DNA of 9,396 bases from the NCBI GenBank assembly GCA_003156695.1, contig PMHN01000030.1, positions 1-9,396 on the forward strand, given 5' to 3'. A program made the position numbers and the translations under genes. The notes under the pieces are model-generated. The model saw only the letters and a list, made by a program, of their open reading frames with translations, did no database searches and was not told the origin of the DNA. Shown here piece by piece: positions 1 through 7,722 of the stretch. Position 1 is the stretch's first letter. Each line of letters begins with the position of its first letter. Source of the stretch: Gammaproteobacteria bacterium. Its GTDB lineage: Bacteria; Pseudomonadota; Gammaproteobacteria; Steroidobacterales; Steroidobacteraceae.

Positions 1-740
1 TGCTGCTGCCGCACGGCTACGAGGGCGCGGGCCCGGAGCATTCCTCCGCACGCCTCGAGCGCTTCCTGCAGTTGTGCGCCGAGAACAACATGCAGGTGTG
101 CGTGCCCTCGACGCCGGCGCAGATGTTCCACATGGTGCGTCGGCAGATGCGCCAGTCTTTCCGCAAGCCACTGATCGTCATGACGCCCAAGAGCCTGCTG
201 CGCAACGAGCTTGCGGTCTCGGCGCTGGAGGATCTGACGCGCGGCAGCTTCGCGCGGGTCATCGGCGAGATCGATGACATCCCCGCGCCGCAGGTGCAGC
301 GGGTCGTGTTCTGCAGCGGCAAGGTCTACTACGATCTGCTCAAGGCGCGCCGCAAGGAGGCGCTGCGCGATGTGGCGCTGGTGCGCATCGAGCAGCTCTA
401 CCCGTTTCCGAGCGAGGAATACCAGGCGATCCTCAACCGCTACCCCGAGGTGCGCGAAGTCGTGTGGTGCCAGGAAGAGCCGCAGAACCAGGGTGCCTGG
501 TACCAGATCCGCCACCGGCTGCAGGAGCTGCTGCTTGGGCGTCGTGCGGTGCTGTATGCCGGGCGCTCGCCGGCCGCGGCTCCCGCGACCGGCATCGGCA
601 AGATCCACGAGATGGAACAGCAGGCCCTGGTTGCCGCCGCGCTGCATTCGAACACTACGGAGGAGTCCGCGCGCGACACCACCCGTCTCACGGCCGTCGC
701 ACCCGCGGCGAACGCGACCCCATTGAGAAAGAGTTCATGA
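1..740 (+). CDS. sucA: 2-oxoglutarate dehydrogenase E1 component, C-terminal part (5' truncated)
   Basis: This is the last 245 residues of the thiamine-diphosphate-dependent E1 subunit, which decarboxylates 2-oxoglutarate and succinylates the E2 lipoyl group in the TCA cycle. The frame is open from base 3 and the true start lies before the window. Recognisable family blocks include [20 protein letters not shown] at the very beginning, [43 protein letters not shown] and [13 protein letters not shown]. These cover the end of the transketolase-like pyrimidine-binding domain and the OGDH C-terminal domain. The E. coli protein ends soon after the region matching local residue 212. Here about 32 further Ser/Thr/Ala-rich residues follow (local 214-245). 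The stop codon overlaps the sucB start as ATGA (737-740), so the two are co-transcribed and probably translationally coupled. Identification is very secure. Confidence 0.97.
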   Translation, partial: LLPHGYEGAGPEHSSARLERFLQLCAENNMQVCVPSTPAQMFHMVRRQMRQSFRKPLIVMTPKSLLRNELAVSALEDLTRGSFARVIGEIDDIPAPQVQRVVFCSGKVYYDLLKARRKEALRDVALVRIEQLYPFPSEEYQAILNRYPEVREVVWCQEEPQNQGAWYQIRHRLQELLLGRRAVLYAGRSPAAAPATGIGKIHEMEQQALVAAALHSNTTEESARDTTRLTAVAPAANATPLRKSS

Positions 741-2056
741 GCACTGAAATTCGTGTGCCGCAGTTGCCGGAGTCGGTCGCCGACGCCACCCTCGTCGCCT
801 GGCACAAACAGCCCGGCGACGCCATCCGCCGTGACGAGAATCTGGCCGACCTCGAGACCGACAAGGTCGTGCTGGAAGTCCCCGCGCCCGCCAACGGCGT
901 CGTGCGCGAGATTCGTGTGCAGAGCGGCACGGTGGTGACCAGTGGCCAGGTGCTCGCCGTGATTGATGAGAGCGCCGCGGCGGGCGCTGCCAGGCCGGCT
1001 GTGACGGCAAAGGCCGCCGAGGCCGCCAGCAACAAACTGGCCGCCGCCGTGCCGCCCGCGGGGAATTCCGCCCCGGCCAGCGATGGCGGTAAGGAGGCCG
1101 GCAAGTTGAGCCCGTCGGCGCGGCGCATGGTCGAGGAGAACCACCTCAACCCCGCCGCGATTCCGGCTTCGGGTCGCGACGGACGCATCACCAAGTCAGA
1201 CGTGGTCGGGTTCCTCGGCAAGAAGCCCGTCGACTCCGCGCCGGTCGCTGCCAACACCGGCGCGGCACCAGCGCAGATGGCACCAGCGCAGACGGCACCG
1301 GCGGTTGCAGCGCCTGTGCGCGCCGCCGTTGCGCGGCCCTCTGGTCCAGCCGGAACTCGCGCTGAGCAGCGCGTGCCCATGACGCGCCTGCGCGCGCGCA
1401 TCGCCCAGCGCCTCGTCGAAGCGCAGTCGACCCAGGCACTGCTGACGACGTTCAACGAGGTGGATCTGTCTGCCACGCAGGAGCTGCGGGCGCGCTACAA
1501 GGAGCGCTTCGAGAAGGAGCAGGGCGTGAAGCTCGGCTTCATGTCGTTCTTCGTGAAGGCCTCGATCGAGGCACTGAAGAAGTACCCGGCCGTAAACGCC
1601 TCGGTAGACGGCACCGACATCATCTATCACGAGTACTACGACATCGGCGTCGCGGTTTCCACCGACCGCGGGCTCATCGTGCCGGTGGTGCGCGACGCGG
1701 ACTCAAAGAGCTTCGCGCAAATCGAGCAAGAGGTTGCCAATTACGCACGCAAGGCGCGCGAGGGCTCACTCACCATCGAGGAATTGACCGGCGGCACCTT
1801 CACCATTACCAACGGCGGGGTGTTCGGCTCGCTCATGTCGACGCCGATCGTCAACGCACCGCAAAGTGCGATCCTCGGCATGCACAAGATCCAGGAGCGG
1901 CCGATGGTGGTGAATGGGGCGGTCGTCGCGCGTCCGATGATGTATCTGGCCGTGACCTACGATCACCGCATCATCGACGGGCGCGAGGCGGTGCAGTTCC
2001 TGGTGGCGATCAAGGACGCTCTCGAAGACCCGGGACGCATGCTGCTGGGAATCTAG
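737..2056 (+). CDS. sucB: Dihydrolipoyllysine-residue succinyltransferase, E2 of 2-oxoglutarate dehydrogenase
   Basis: This 439-residue E2 core enzyme transfers the succinyl group from its lipoyl arm to coenzyme A. The N-terminal lipoyl domain (about residues 2-77) has the lipoylation site ETDKV at Lys43. An Ala/Pro linker leads to the peripheral-subunit-binding domain (about 123-160, with LSPSARR and [11 protein letters not shown]). A second Ala/Pro linker (about 163-205) leads to the catalytic domain (about 210-439). That domain holds the active-site block YDHRIIDG with His410 and Asp414, preceded by [11 protein letters not shown]. The start is the ATG overlapping the sucA stop. The frame is open further upstream, but there it overlaps sucA and lacks family similarity. 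A purine-rich AGAAAGAG just upstream may serve as ribosome-binding site. The TAG stop interlocks with the pitA stop on the other strand. The E2o assignment over other acyltransferases rests on the sucA neighbour and the sequence blocks. Confidence 0.97.
   Translation: MSTEIRVPQLPESVADATLVAWHKQPGDAIRRDENLADLETDKVVLEVPAPANGVVREIRVQSGTVVTSGQVLAVIDESAAAGAARPAVTAKAAEAASNKLAAAVPPAGNSAPASDGGKEAGKLSPSARRMVEENHLNPAAIPASGRDGRITKSDVVGFLGKKPVDSAPVAANTGAAPAQMAPAQTAPAVAAPVRAAVARPSGPAGTRAEQRVPMTRLRARIAQRLVEAQSTQALLTTFNEVDLSATQELRARYKERFEKEQGVKLGFMSFFVKASIEALKKYPAVNASVDGTDIIYHEYYDIGVAVSTDRGLIVPVVRDADSKSFAQIEQEVANYARKAREGSLTIEELTGGTFTITNGGVFGSLMSTPIVNAPQSAILGMHKIQERPMVVNGAVVARPMMYLAVTYDHRIIDGREAVQFLVAIKDALEDPGRMLLGI
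1264..1303 (+). repeat. 15-bp tandem repeat in the sucB linker
   Basis: Two near-identical 15-bp units, GGCACCAGCGCAGAT (1264-1278) and GGCACCAGCGCAGAC (1279-1293), are followed by a partial third unit starting GGCACCGGCG. They encode repeated APAQ(M/T) steps in the flexible Ala/Pro linker between the subunit-binding and catalytic domains. Because the unit is a multiple of three, copy-number changes would keep the frame and only alter linker length. Confidence 0.85.
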
Positions 2057-3666
2057 AACACGTGCCGGAAGACCCAGTAGAGCGAGCCTGACAGCAGGAT
2101 CGCGGCCGGGAGTGTGAGCACCCAGGCCATCAGCAGGTTCCGCAGTGTTGCCATCTGCAGCCCCGACTTGTTGGCCGCCATGGTGCCGGCGACTCCCGAA
2201 GCGAGCACATGCGTGGTGGAGACCGGCAGCCCGAACATGTCCGCGGCGGCGATGGTGCTCATGGCGACCAGTTCTGCGGCGGCGCCCTGCGCGTAGGTGA
2301 GGTGGGTCTTGCCGATCTTCTCGCCGACGGTGACGACGATCCGCTTCCAGCCGACCATGGTGCCCAGGCCGAGAGCCATGGCTACGGCGACCTTTACCCA
2401 GAGGGGGATGAAGCGGGTGGAGTGGTCGATGTGCTTTTTGTAGTTGGCGAGGATGGCGGCGTCGTCGGCGGCGATCTCGGGCTTGCCGCTCTTCTTCATA
2501 AGGCGCAGCGATTCGCTGATCAGGTACATGTCGTTACGGAAGTTGCGTATGCGATCGTTGGGGATGTTCTTCATCTCTTTGTACAGCGCGGTTTCGTTGC
2601 CGATGTCGTTGACCATGGTGCGCAGGGCGAGCATGGTGTTGGGCGTGAAATCCTTATCGCGGACGTAGTTGGTGATGTCGTCGTGGGGATCGCCTACGGT
2701 GGCGTTGGGGCTGACGTATTTGGTAAGGGCTTCGGCGGCTTGGATGGAGACGGCGATGAAATCCTGCGAGTCTTTGTAGGTGACGGCGTGGTTGAGAGCG
2801 TAGGCGGTGGGAACGGTGCCGATGAGAATTAGCATGATCAGTCCCATGCCTTTCTGGCCGTCGTTCGAGCCGTGGGCAAAGGACACGCCCCCGCAGGTGA
2901 GAATCAAGAGGCCGCGGATCCACCAGGGTGGCGAGCTGTTGCCCTGCGGTGCCTCGTACAGGGCGCGATTCCGGATCAGGGCCTTCATCGCGAGCAGAAG
3001 TAACGCGGCGAAGACGAAGCCAACCACCGGCGAGATGAGGAGCGACCAGCCGATCTTGGCCGCCTGACCCCAATCCACGCCGCTCGTTCCGTCCCGCCCG
3101 TGCATGAGCGCGTTGGCGACGCCGACGCCGATGATCGAGCCGATCATGGTGTGGGAGGAGGATGCCGGGAGTCCCAGCCACCAGGTGCCGAGGTTCCAGA
3201 TGATGGCCGCGATCAGCAGCGCAAACACCATGGCAAATCCGGCGCCTGAGCCGACCTGCAGGATCAGCTCGACCGGCAGGAGGGTAATGATGCCGAACGC
3301 GACCGCACCGCTTGAAAGCAACACGCCGAGGAAATTCAGCGCCCCCGAGTACAGCACCGCTAAATGCGGCGGCAGGGAGTGGGTGTAGATGACGGTGGCG
3401 ACCGCGTTGGCGGTGTCATGAAAGCCATTGACGAATTCGAACCCCAGGGCGATGAGCAGCGCGAGGCCGAGCAGGACGAACGGCAGCACGGCGACGGTTC
3501 TGGGCATGGCGCCATGGATGTCGCTCACCAGGCTGTAGCCGGCGTAGAGGGCCCCGGCGAGCAGCAAAAAGATGAACAGCATCGCCACCGACCGGCTCGG
3601 CTTGCGATCGAGCAGCGGGCGCGAAACAGACGCTGCGTCCGCGGTGCCGGCAATAACGCTATTCAT
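2053..3666 (-). CDS. pitA: PiT-family low-affinity inorganic phosphate transporter
   Basis: This 537-residue inner-membrane protein resembles E. coli PitA closely. PiT proteins carry metal-phosphate in symport with protons. The two inverted family signatures are present: [15 protein letters not shown] (residues 81-95) in the first half and [13 protein letters not shown] (263-275) in the second. [11 protein letters not shown] (166-176) and LPVSTTHVL (480-488) form the paired serine-rich segments. Hydrophobic helices flank a polar central region (about 291-420). The N terminus is longer than in E. coli PitA (499 residues) and includes an additional hydrophobic stretch at about 28-47. The ATG at 3666 is the first in frame and lies about 45 bp from a Pho box. 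No strong Shine-Dalgarno is visible, so Met29 remains an alternative start. The gene sits inverted between sucB and lpd, and its TAG stop overlaps the sucB stop. Confidence 0.95.
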   Translation of the reverse strand: MNSVIAGTADAASVSRPLLDRKPSRSVAMLFIFLLLAGALYAGYSLVSDIHGAMPRTVAVLPFVLLGLALLIALGFEFVNGFHDTANAVATVIYTHSLPPHLAVLYSGALNFLGVLLSSGAVAFGIITLLPVELILQVGSGAGFAMVFALLIAAIIWNLGTWWLGLPASSSHTMIGSIIGVGVANALMHGRDGTSGVDWGQAAKIGWSLLISPVVGFVFAALLLLAMKALIRNRALYEAPQGNSSPPWWIRGLLILTCGGVSFAHGSNDGQKGMGLIMLILIGTVPTAYALNHAVTYKDSQDFIAVSIQAAEALTKYVSPNATVGDPHDDITNYVRDKDFTPNTMLALRTMVNDIGNETALYKEMKNIPNDRIRNFRNDMYLISESLRLMKKSGKPEIAADDAAILANYKKHIDHSTRFIPLWVKVAVAMALGLGTMVGWKRIVVTVGEKIGKTHLTYAQGAAAELVAMSTIAAADMFGLPVSTTHVLASGVAGTMAANKSGLQMATLRNLLMAWVLTLPAAILLSGSLYWVFRHVF

Positions 3667-3705
3667 GGGTGGGTACGACCCGTTGCCTTTAGAGGTAAGC
3701 GGGGA

Positions 3706-3711
3706 ATCGTA
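3706..3711 (-). promoter_or_regulatory. Candidate -10 element for pitA
   Basis: TACGAT on the minus strand matches four of six bases of TATAAT, including the first two and last two. It starts exactly 10 bp after the second of the three Pho repeats, the spacing seen in PhoB-activated E. coli promoters such as phoA, where the box replaces the -35. It shares one base with the third repeat. A later TCTAAA (about 3689-3694) is an alternative if all three repeats act upstream. Assignment is by spacing only. Confidence 0.4.
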
Positions 3712-3739
3712 TGACAGACATATGCCAGATTCGTGACAG
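3711..3739 (-). promoter_or_regulatory. Pho box (PhoB binding site), three direct repeats, upstream of pitA
   Basis: Read on the minus strand, three 7-bp units follow each other at exact 11-bp spacing: CTGTCAC (3739-3733), CTGGCAT (3728-3722) and CTGTCAT (3717-3711). The 4-bp spacers are GAAT and ATGT. The PhoB consensus is repeated CTGTCAT with 4-bp AT-rich spacers, so the units match 6/7, 6/7 and 7/7. The array is oriented toward pitA, whose ATG is 45 bp downstream. A phosphate transporter as target gene fits PhoB control. Whether it activates or represses cannot be read from the sequence. It is 128 bp from the lpd start and in the wrong orientation for it. Confidence 0.75.
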
Positions 3740-3866
3740 CCCCGGAGGGTGGCCCCGGGCCGGGTACGAGCCCACTCAGGGCAGTTTTGCTGCGCTGCGG
3801 CAAGAGCGCTGTCCGTGACTCATCTTTATGCTACTTTGCGCGCCTCCCAGTACCGCAAGAAAAGCA

Positions 3867-5318
3867 ATGCCGGACCCAGCAACACCCCCCGGGGCTGACT
3901 CCTTCGACATCATCGTCATCGGGGGCGGCCCCGCCGGCTACCCGGCGGCCATCCGCGCCGCACAGAACAAGCTGCGGGTCGCCTGTATCGATGAGTGGAA
4001 GAACCACGACGGCGGCGCCGTGTTCGGCGGCACCTGCCTGAACGCCGGCTGCATTCCCTCCAAGGCGCTGCTCGAGTCCAGTGAGCTCTATTACCGCGCG
4101 CGCGAGGAATTTGCCGTGCACGGCATCAAGATCAGTGGTGCCGAGATGGACGTCGCGCAGATGCAAAAGCGCAAGAGCGGCATCCTCAAGGCTATGACCG
4201 GGGGAATCCTGGCGCTGTTCAAGGCCGCAGGGGTCACGCCGCTGCAGGGTCACGGCAAGCTCCTCGCCGGCCGCAAGGTCGAATTCACCGCCCACGATGG
4301 CACGCGGCGCACGCTCAGCGCCGGCAACGTCGTGCTCGCCTCGGGCTCCGTGCCAATCGAGCTGCGCTCCGCGCCGTTCAAGGCGCCGTACATCATCGAC
4401 TCCTGGGGAGCGCTCGATCTGGACTCGGTGCCGAAGCGCCTGGGCGTGATCGGGGCTGGTGTGGTCGGACTGGAGCTGGGGAGCGTCTGGCGCCGGCTTG
4501 GCTCGGAAGTGGTGGTGCTGGAGGCGCTGCCGGATTTTCTGGCCTTCGCCGACCAGCAAGTCGCCAAGGAGGCGCTGCGTCACTTCAAGAAGCAGGGACT
4601 CGACATCCGCCTCGGCGCCAAGGTCACGGGGGCCGCCGTTGCAGGCAGTGCGGTCGAGGTCACCTATACCGACGGTAAGGGCGAGCAGCGCCTCAGCGTC
4701 GATCGGCTGGTGGTGGCTATCGGCCGCCGCCCGTATACCAAGGACCTGTTCGCTGCGGACACGGGCGTGCAGCTCGATGAGCGCGGCTTCATCAAGGTCG
4801 ATCACTCCTGCCGCACGGGCGTTGAGGGCGTTTGGGCGATTGGCGACTGTGTGCGCGGACCGATGCTCGCGCACAAGGGCAAGGAAGAGGGTGTCACGGT
4901 GGCCGATCTCATCGCCGGCCCATTCGGGGAGGTCAACTACAAGGTCATCCCATCGGTGATCTACACCGCGCCGGAAATCGCCTGGGTGGGGCTTACCGAG
5001 GAGCAGGTCAAGGCGAGCGGCCGCGAGTACAAGGTCGGCGTATTCCCGTTTCTTGCCAGCGGGCGAGCGCGCGGCATGGAGCAGACGGCCGGGTTTGCCA
5101 AGATCATCGCCGCCCGCGATGACGACGAAATCCTGGGCGTGCACATCGTGGGTCCGATGGCCGGCGAACTGATCGCGGAAGCGGTGCTGGCCATGGAGTA
5201 TTCGGCCAGCAGCGAGGATCTGCAGCGCACGATCCACGCCCACCCGACGCTCTCGGAAGCGCTGCACGAGGCGGCTCTGGCCGCCGACAAGCGCGCGATC
5301 GACTCAATCAACCGCTGA
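3867..5318 (+). CDS. lpd: Dihydrolipoamide dehydrogenase (E3)
   Basis: This FAD enzyme reoxidises the dihydrolipoyl arm of E2 and passes electrons to NAD+. With the ATG at 3867 it has 483 residues, near the usual 470-480. The FAD-binding Rossmann motif GGGPAG is at 19-24. The redox disulfide is Cys57-Cys62 in GGTCLNAGCIPSK. The NAD-binding motif GAGVVGLELG is at 196-205, and a second FAD contact is AIGDC (324-328). The C-terminal dimerisation domain carries the catalytic pair His459 and Glu464 in HAHPTLSE. An in-frame ATG at 3828 would add 13 residues. The start at 3867 is preferred because it follows a purine-rich AAGAAAAG and puts the Rossmann strand at the normal distance. It probably serves the SucAB complex just upstream, but pitA lies between them on the other strand, so lpd needs its own promoter. 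None convincing was found in 3740-3866. Confidence 0.96.
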   Translation: MPDPATPPGADSFDIIVIGGGPAGYPAAIRAAQNKLRVACIDEWKNHDGGAVFGGTCLNAGCIPSKALLESSELYYRAREEFAVHGIKISGAEMDVAQMQKRKSGILKAMTGGILALFKAAGVTPLQGHGKLLAGRKVEFTAHDGTRRTLSAGNVVLASGSVPIELRSAPFKAPYIIDSWGALDLDSVPKRLGVIGAGVVGLELGSVWRRLGSEVVVLEALPDFLAFADQQVAKEALRHFKKQGLDIRLGAKVTGAAVAGSAVEVTYTDGKGEQRLSVDRLVVAIGRRPYTKDLFAADTGVQLDERGFIKVDHSCRTGVEGVWAIGDCVRGPMLAHKGKEEGVTVADLIAGPFGEVNYKVIPSVIYTAPEIAWVGLTEEQVKASGREYKVGVFPFLASGRARGMEQTAGFAKIIAARDDDEILGVHIVGPMAGELIAEAVLAMEYSASSEDLQRTIHAHPTLSEALHEAALAADKRAIDSINR

Positions 5319-5338
5319 CCCGTATCGCCGCGGCCGCA

Positions 5339-5432
5339 GCCGGCCAAAGTCCGTCCGCTCAGGCTTGTCACGAAGTGCTCGGCTGCTGAGGTGATCGCTG
5401 CCGCTGTGCATCGAGCCCCGCCTTTGGCCGGC
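5339..5432. repeat. 11-bp inverted repeat in the lpd-relA gap
   Basis: GCCGGCCAAAG (5339-5349) and its exact reverse complement CTTTGGCCGGC (5422-5432) enclose 72 bp in the gene-free stretch 5319-5487 between the convergent lpd and relA genes. As RNA from either strand this would close a large stem just before the second hairpin at 5452-5479. No ORF, tRNA or other known RNA was recognised inside. It may be part of a termination or 3'-end structure. Function is unknown. Confidence 0.6.
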
Positions 5433-5451
5433 GGAAACGAAGCTGATGTCC

Positions 5452-5479
5452 GCCGAAATCGCTTCTAAGCGATTTCGGC
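5452..5479. terminator. Perfect hairpin between convergent lpd and relA, probable bidirectional terminator
   Basis: GCCGAAATCGCTT (5452-5464) and AAGCGATTTCGGC (5467-5479) are exact reverse complements separated by only CT. In RNA this gives a 12-bp stem with a 4-nt loop. Its place between two converging genes, 8 bp from the relA stop, suggests termination or 3'-end protection for both transcripts. Neither side has a run of T residues, so it is not a classical intrinsic terminator. It could also be a dispersed palindromic repeat. Confidence 0.55.
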
Positions 5480-5487
5480 CAATCCAA

Positions 5488-7620
5488 CTAGAGGCACCGC
5501 CGCGCCTCGATCACGTTCGGCACGCCGGAAAGCCGGCGCAGCACGCGCGCGAGCTGCTCCAGATCAGTGACCGCCACGTTGAGCACGAAGTGCGCCAGCG
5601 CGGTGTCGCGGTCCGTCTTTGAGGTGACGGCGTCAATGTTCAGACGCTCCACCGCGAGCACGTCGGACAGATCCCGCAAGAGTCCCCGCCGGTCGTAAGC
5701 GCGCACCGACAGCTCCACCGCCAAGGCGTCGGCGTGGGCGGCCGTCCACTCCACCTGCAGCACGCGGTCGGACTTGAGCGCGCTCATGCGCTTGAAGCTC
5801 GCGCAGTCGCTGCGATGCACGGTCACGCCGCGCCCGAGCGTGACGTAGCCGCAGATCGGTTGGGGCCGCAACGGCGCGCAGCAGCGCGCCAGGGTCATCG
5901 GCAGATCCCCGATACCTTCGATCTGCACCGGGGAGGAGCGGCGGCGCGCCGCCGCGGCACGTGCCGGACGCACCACCGGCCGCGGCGCTGGCTGAAACAG
6001 ACGCGCCGCGGCCTGCATCAGCTGCGTGACCGTGACCTCGCCCTCGCCGAGCAGCTGGTGCAGGTGCTCGGTATCGCGCGCTTTGAGTTCCTGCGCGAGG
6101 GCGCTGAGTTGTTCCGGACGCGCCCCGATGCGCGCGAGTTCGCGCTCCGCAATGCCGCGGCCGGCGATGCGGTTGTCGCCGACGTCCTGCTTACGGAACC
6201 AGGCGCGTACCTTGCTGCGGTTACGCGCCGAGATGAGGTAGCCCTGCTCGGGAGCGAGCCAGTCGCGGCTTGGCGCGTCGTGCTTGCCGGTGATGATCTC
6301 AACGATCTCGCCATTGGCGAGCGCGTGGGTGAGCGGCACGATGCGCCCGTTTACCTTGGCGCCGCGACAGCGATGCCCGAGCGAGGTGTGCACGCTGTAC
6401 GCGAAGTCCAGTGGCGTTGCCCCGCGCGACAGGTCGATCACCTCGCCCTTGGGGGTGAGCACGTAAACCCGATCGCCGAAGAGCTCCGCGCGCATGCCTT
6501 CGAGCAGGTCGCGGTCGGCATCGCTGCCTTCGTTTGAGCCATCCTGGGGCTCCAGCAGCCGCCGCACCCATTCGATCTTGCGCTGGTACTGGGCATCGCG
6601 CGGCCCACCCTCCTTGTAGGTCCAGTGCGCGGCGACGCCAAGCTCGGCGTGTTCGTGCATGTCGCGGGTGCGGATCTGCACCTCGACGCTTAAGCTCTGC
6701 GGGCCGATCACCGCGGTGTGGATCGAGCGGTAACCATTGCTCTTCGGGGTCGCGATGTAGTCGTCGAACTCCCCCGGAATGTAGTGCCACTGGCCGTGCA
6801 CGATGCCAAGTGCCGCATAACACCCCGGGATCGAAGGCACGACGATCCGTACCGCACGCACGTCGAAGAGCTGCTCGAAGGCGAGCTGCTTTTGCCGCAT
6901 CTTGCGGTAGATGCTGTAGATGTGTTTCGGGCGCCCGTAGACCTCCGCCTCGATGCCGGCGCTGTGGAGCTGGCCATGCAGCTCTCCGCACAGGGATGCG
7001 ATGTAGTGCTCGCGGTCCGCGCGGCGTTCATTCAGGGCCGCCGCCACGCGCCGATACTCTTCGGGTTCGAGGTAGCGGAAGGCCAGATCCTCCAGCTCCC
7101 ACTTCAGCTGCCACACGCCCAGGCGGTTGGCGAGCGGCGCATACACCGCCCGCGCTTCCAGCGCACGGCGCTCGCGGTCCGCCACCGGCAGTTCACGCGC
7201 ATGGCGCAGGGCCACCAGTTCTTCCGCGAGCCGCGCCAGCACCAGCCGTGGATCGCTCACGACGGCCAGCAGCATCTTGCGCAGCGTCTCGGTCTGCGGG
7301 GTATCAAGCCCCTGCGCCGGCGACCAGTCGCGGGGCAGGCCGAGGTTGCCCAGGCGCTGCAGCGCCAGCGCGGTGTCGGTGGCTGGCTGCCCGACGATAG
7401 CAGCGGTCTGCTCCGGGGTGAGGGCACGGTTAGCGAGCAGCGGCCGCACCAGCAGCGCGCGCGCCAGATCGGTGCTGCCGGTGAGCGCGCCCATGATTTC
7501 GGCCGCCTCGTTGGCGAGCGCACAGTCCACGGTCACGCGCGTGCTCACGCGCTCGAGCGCGGCACGCGCCGCGGCGAGGGCATCGCGAACCTCGGGCGGA
7601 CACAGCTGACTGGTTTCCAA
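5488..7620 (-). CDS. relA: Monofunctional (p)ppGpp synthetase RelA, stringent response
   Basis: This 710-residue RelA/SpoT homologue is a ribosome-associated enzyme that makes (p)ppGpp from ATP and GTP/GDP on amino-acid starvation. The N-terminal pseudo-hydrolase domain (about 30-190) lacks the HD metal-binding pair. The synthetase domain (about 220-340) has GRPKHIYSIYRKM, Asp253 in FDVRAVRI and Glu313 in VEVQIRT, matching the catalytic acidic pair. EFDD at 284-287 is the EXDD signature of monofunctional RelA; bifunctional SpoT/Rel have RXKD. A TGS domain (about 385-445), a zinc-finger-like domain with Cys580, Cys581, His602 and Cys606, and a C-terminal ACT domain (about 634-708) follow. The frame is open far upstream, but homology begins near METSQL. 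No ATG or GTG is close, so the TTG at 7620 with GGAAAG upstream is chosen. E. coli RelA has 744 residues. The gene converges on lpd and diverges from the yebC-like gene. Confidence 0.94.
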   Translation of the reverse strand: METSQLCPPEVRDALAAARAALERVSTRVTVDCALANEAAEIMGALTGSTDLARALLVRPLLANRALTPEQTAAIVGQPATDTALALQRLGNLGLPRDWSPAQGLDTPQTETLRKMLLAVVSDPRLVLARLAEELVALRHARELPVADRERRALEARAVYAPLANRLGVWQLKWELEDLAFRYLEPEEYRRVAAALNERRADREHYIASLCGELHGQLHSAGIEAEVYGRPKHIYSIYRKMRQKQLAFEQLFDVRAVRIVVPSIPGCYAALGIVHGQWHYIPGEFDDYIATPKSNGYRSIHTAVIGPQSLSVEVQIRTRDMHEHAELGVAAHWTYKEGGPRDAQYQRKIEWVRRLLEPQDGSNEGSDADRDLLEGMRAELFGDRVYVLTPKGEVIDLSRGATPLDFAYSVHTSLGHRCRGAKVNGRIVPLTHALANGEIVEIITGKHDAPSRDWLAPEQGYLISARNRSKVRAWFRKQDVGDNRIAGRGIAERELARIGARPEQLSALAQELKARDTEHLHQLLGEGEVTVTQLMQAAARLFQPAPRPVVRPARAAAARRRSSPVQIEGIGDLPMTLARCCAPLRPQPICGYVTLGRGVTVHRSDCASFKRMSALKSDRVLQVEWTAAHADALAVELSVRAYDRRGLLRDLSDVLAVERLNIDAVTSKTDRDTALAHFVLNVAVTDLEQLARVLRRLSGVPNVIEARRCL

Positions 7621-7627
7621 GAGTGGG

Positions 7628-7633
7628 CTTTCC
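7628..7633 (-). promoter_or_regulatory. Ribosome-binding site that supports the relA TTG start
   Basis: On the minus strand GGAAAG lies 7 nt before the TTG at 7620-7618. It is the only purine-rich match near the point where RelA homology begins, and no ATG or GTG codon in this frame lies nearby. It is the main argument for the TTG start. Confidence 0.5.
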
Positions 7634-7688
7634 GTTAGCGAATGGCGACAGTGGACGCGGCTTGCGTGCCGTTCGCGGTGGTAACCGC

Positions 7689-7695
7689 TATCATA
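7689..7695. promoter_or_regulatory. Possible overlapping -10 elements in the relA / yebC-like divergent gap
   Basis: The 102-bp gap 7621-7722 between divergent genes contains TATCAT on the plus strand (7689-7694) and, on the minus strand, TATGAT (7695-7690, five of six to TATAAT). Neither has a good -35 at 16-18 bp. If real, the two promoters would share their melting region and could compete. A run of seven T (7704-7710) lies in the leader of the plus-strand gene. Confidence 0.3.
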
Positions 7696-7722
7696 CCGCC
7701 AGGTTTTTTTGGGTGACGGCCG

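Noticed and set aside
464..736. Upstream extension of the sucB frame into sucA
   Set aside because: The extra residues have no E2 similarity and overlap conserved SucA sequence. The lipoyl domain starts normally at the ATG at 737.
3740..3800. Short GC-rich self-complementary stretches (CCCGG/CCGGG, GCCC/GGGC) in the pitA-lpd gap
   Set aside because: Stems of 4-5 bp are expected by chance in such GC-rich sequence and no convincing terminator or riboswitch fold is visible.
3828..3866. Earlier ATG for lpd adding 13 residues
   Set aside because: It has no ribosome-binding site and the added residues do not resemble E3 N termini. The TTTATG there might instead be part of a promoter, but no -35 was found, so no promoter is called.
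3831..5267. 478-codon minus-strand frame opposite lpd
   Set aside because: It is a shadow of lpd in GC-rich DNA. The sense strand has all catalytic motifs of E3, and the antisense product shows no recognisable domain.
7704..7710. Run of seven T upstream of the yebC-like gene, considered as a terminator tail
   Set aside because: No stem-loop precedes it, and no gene ends upstream on that strand.
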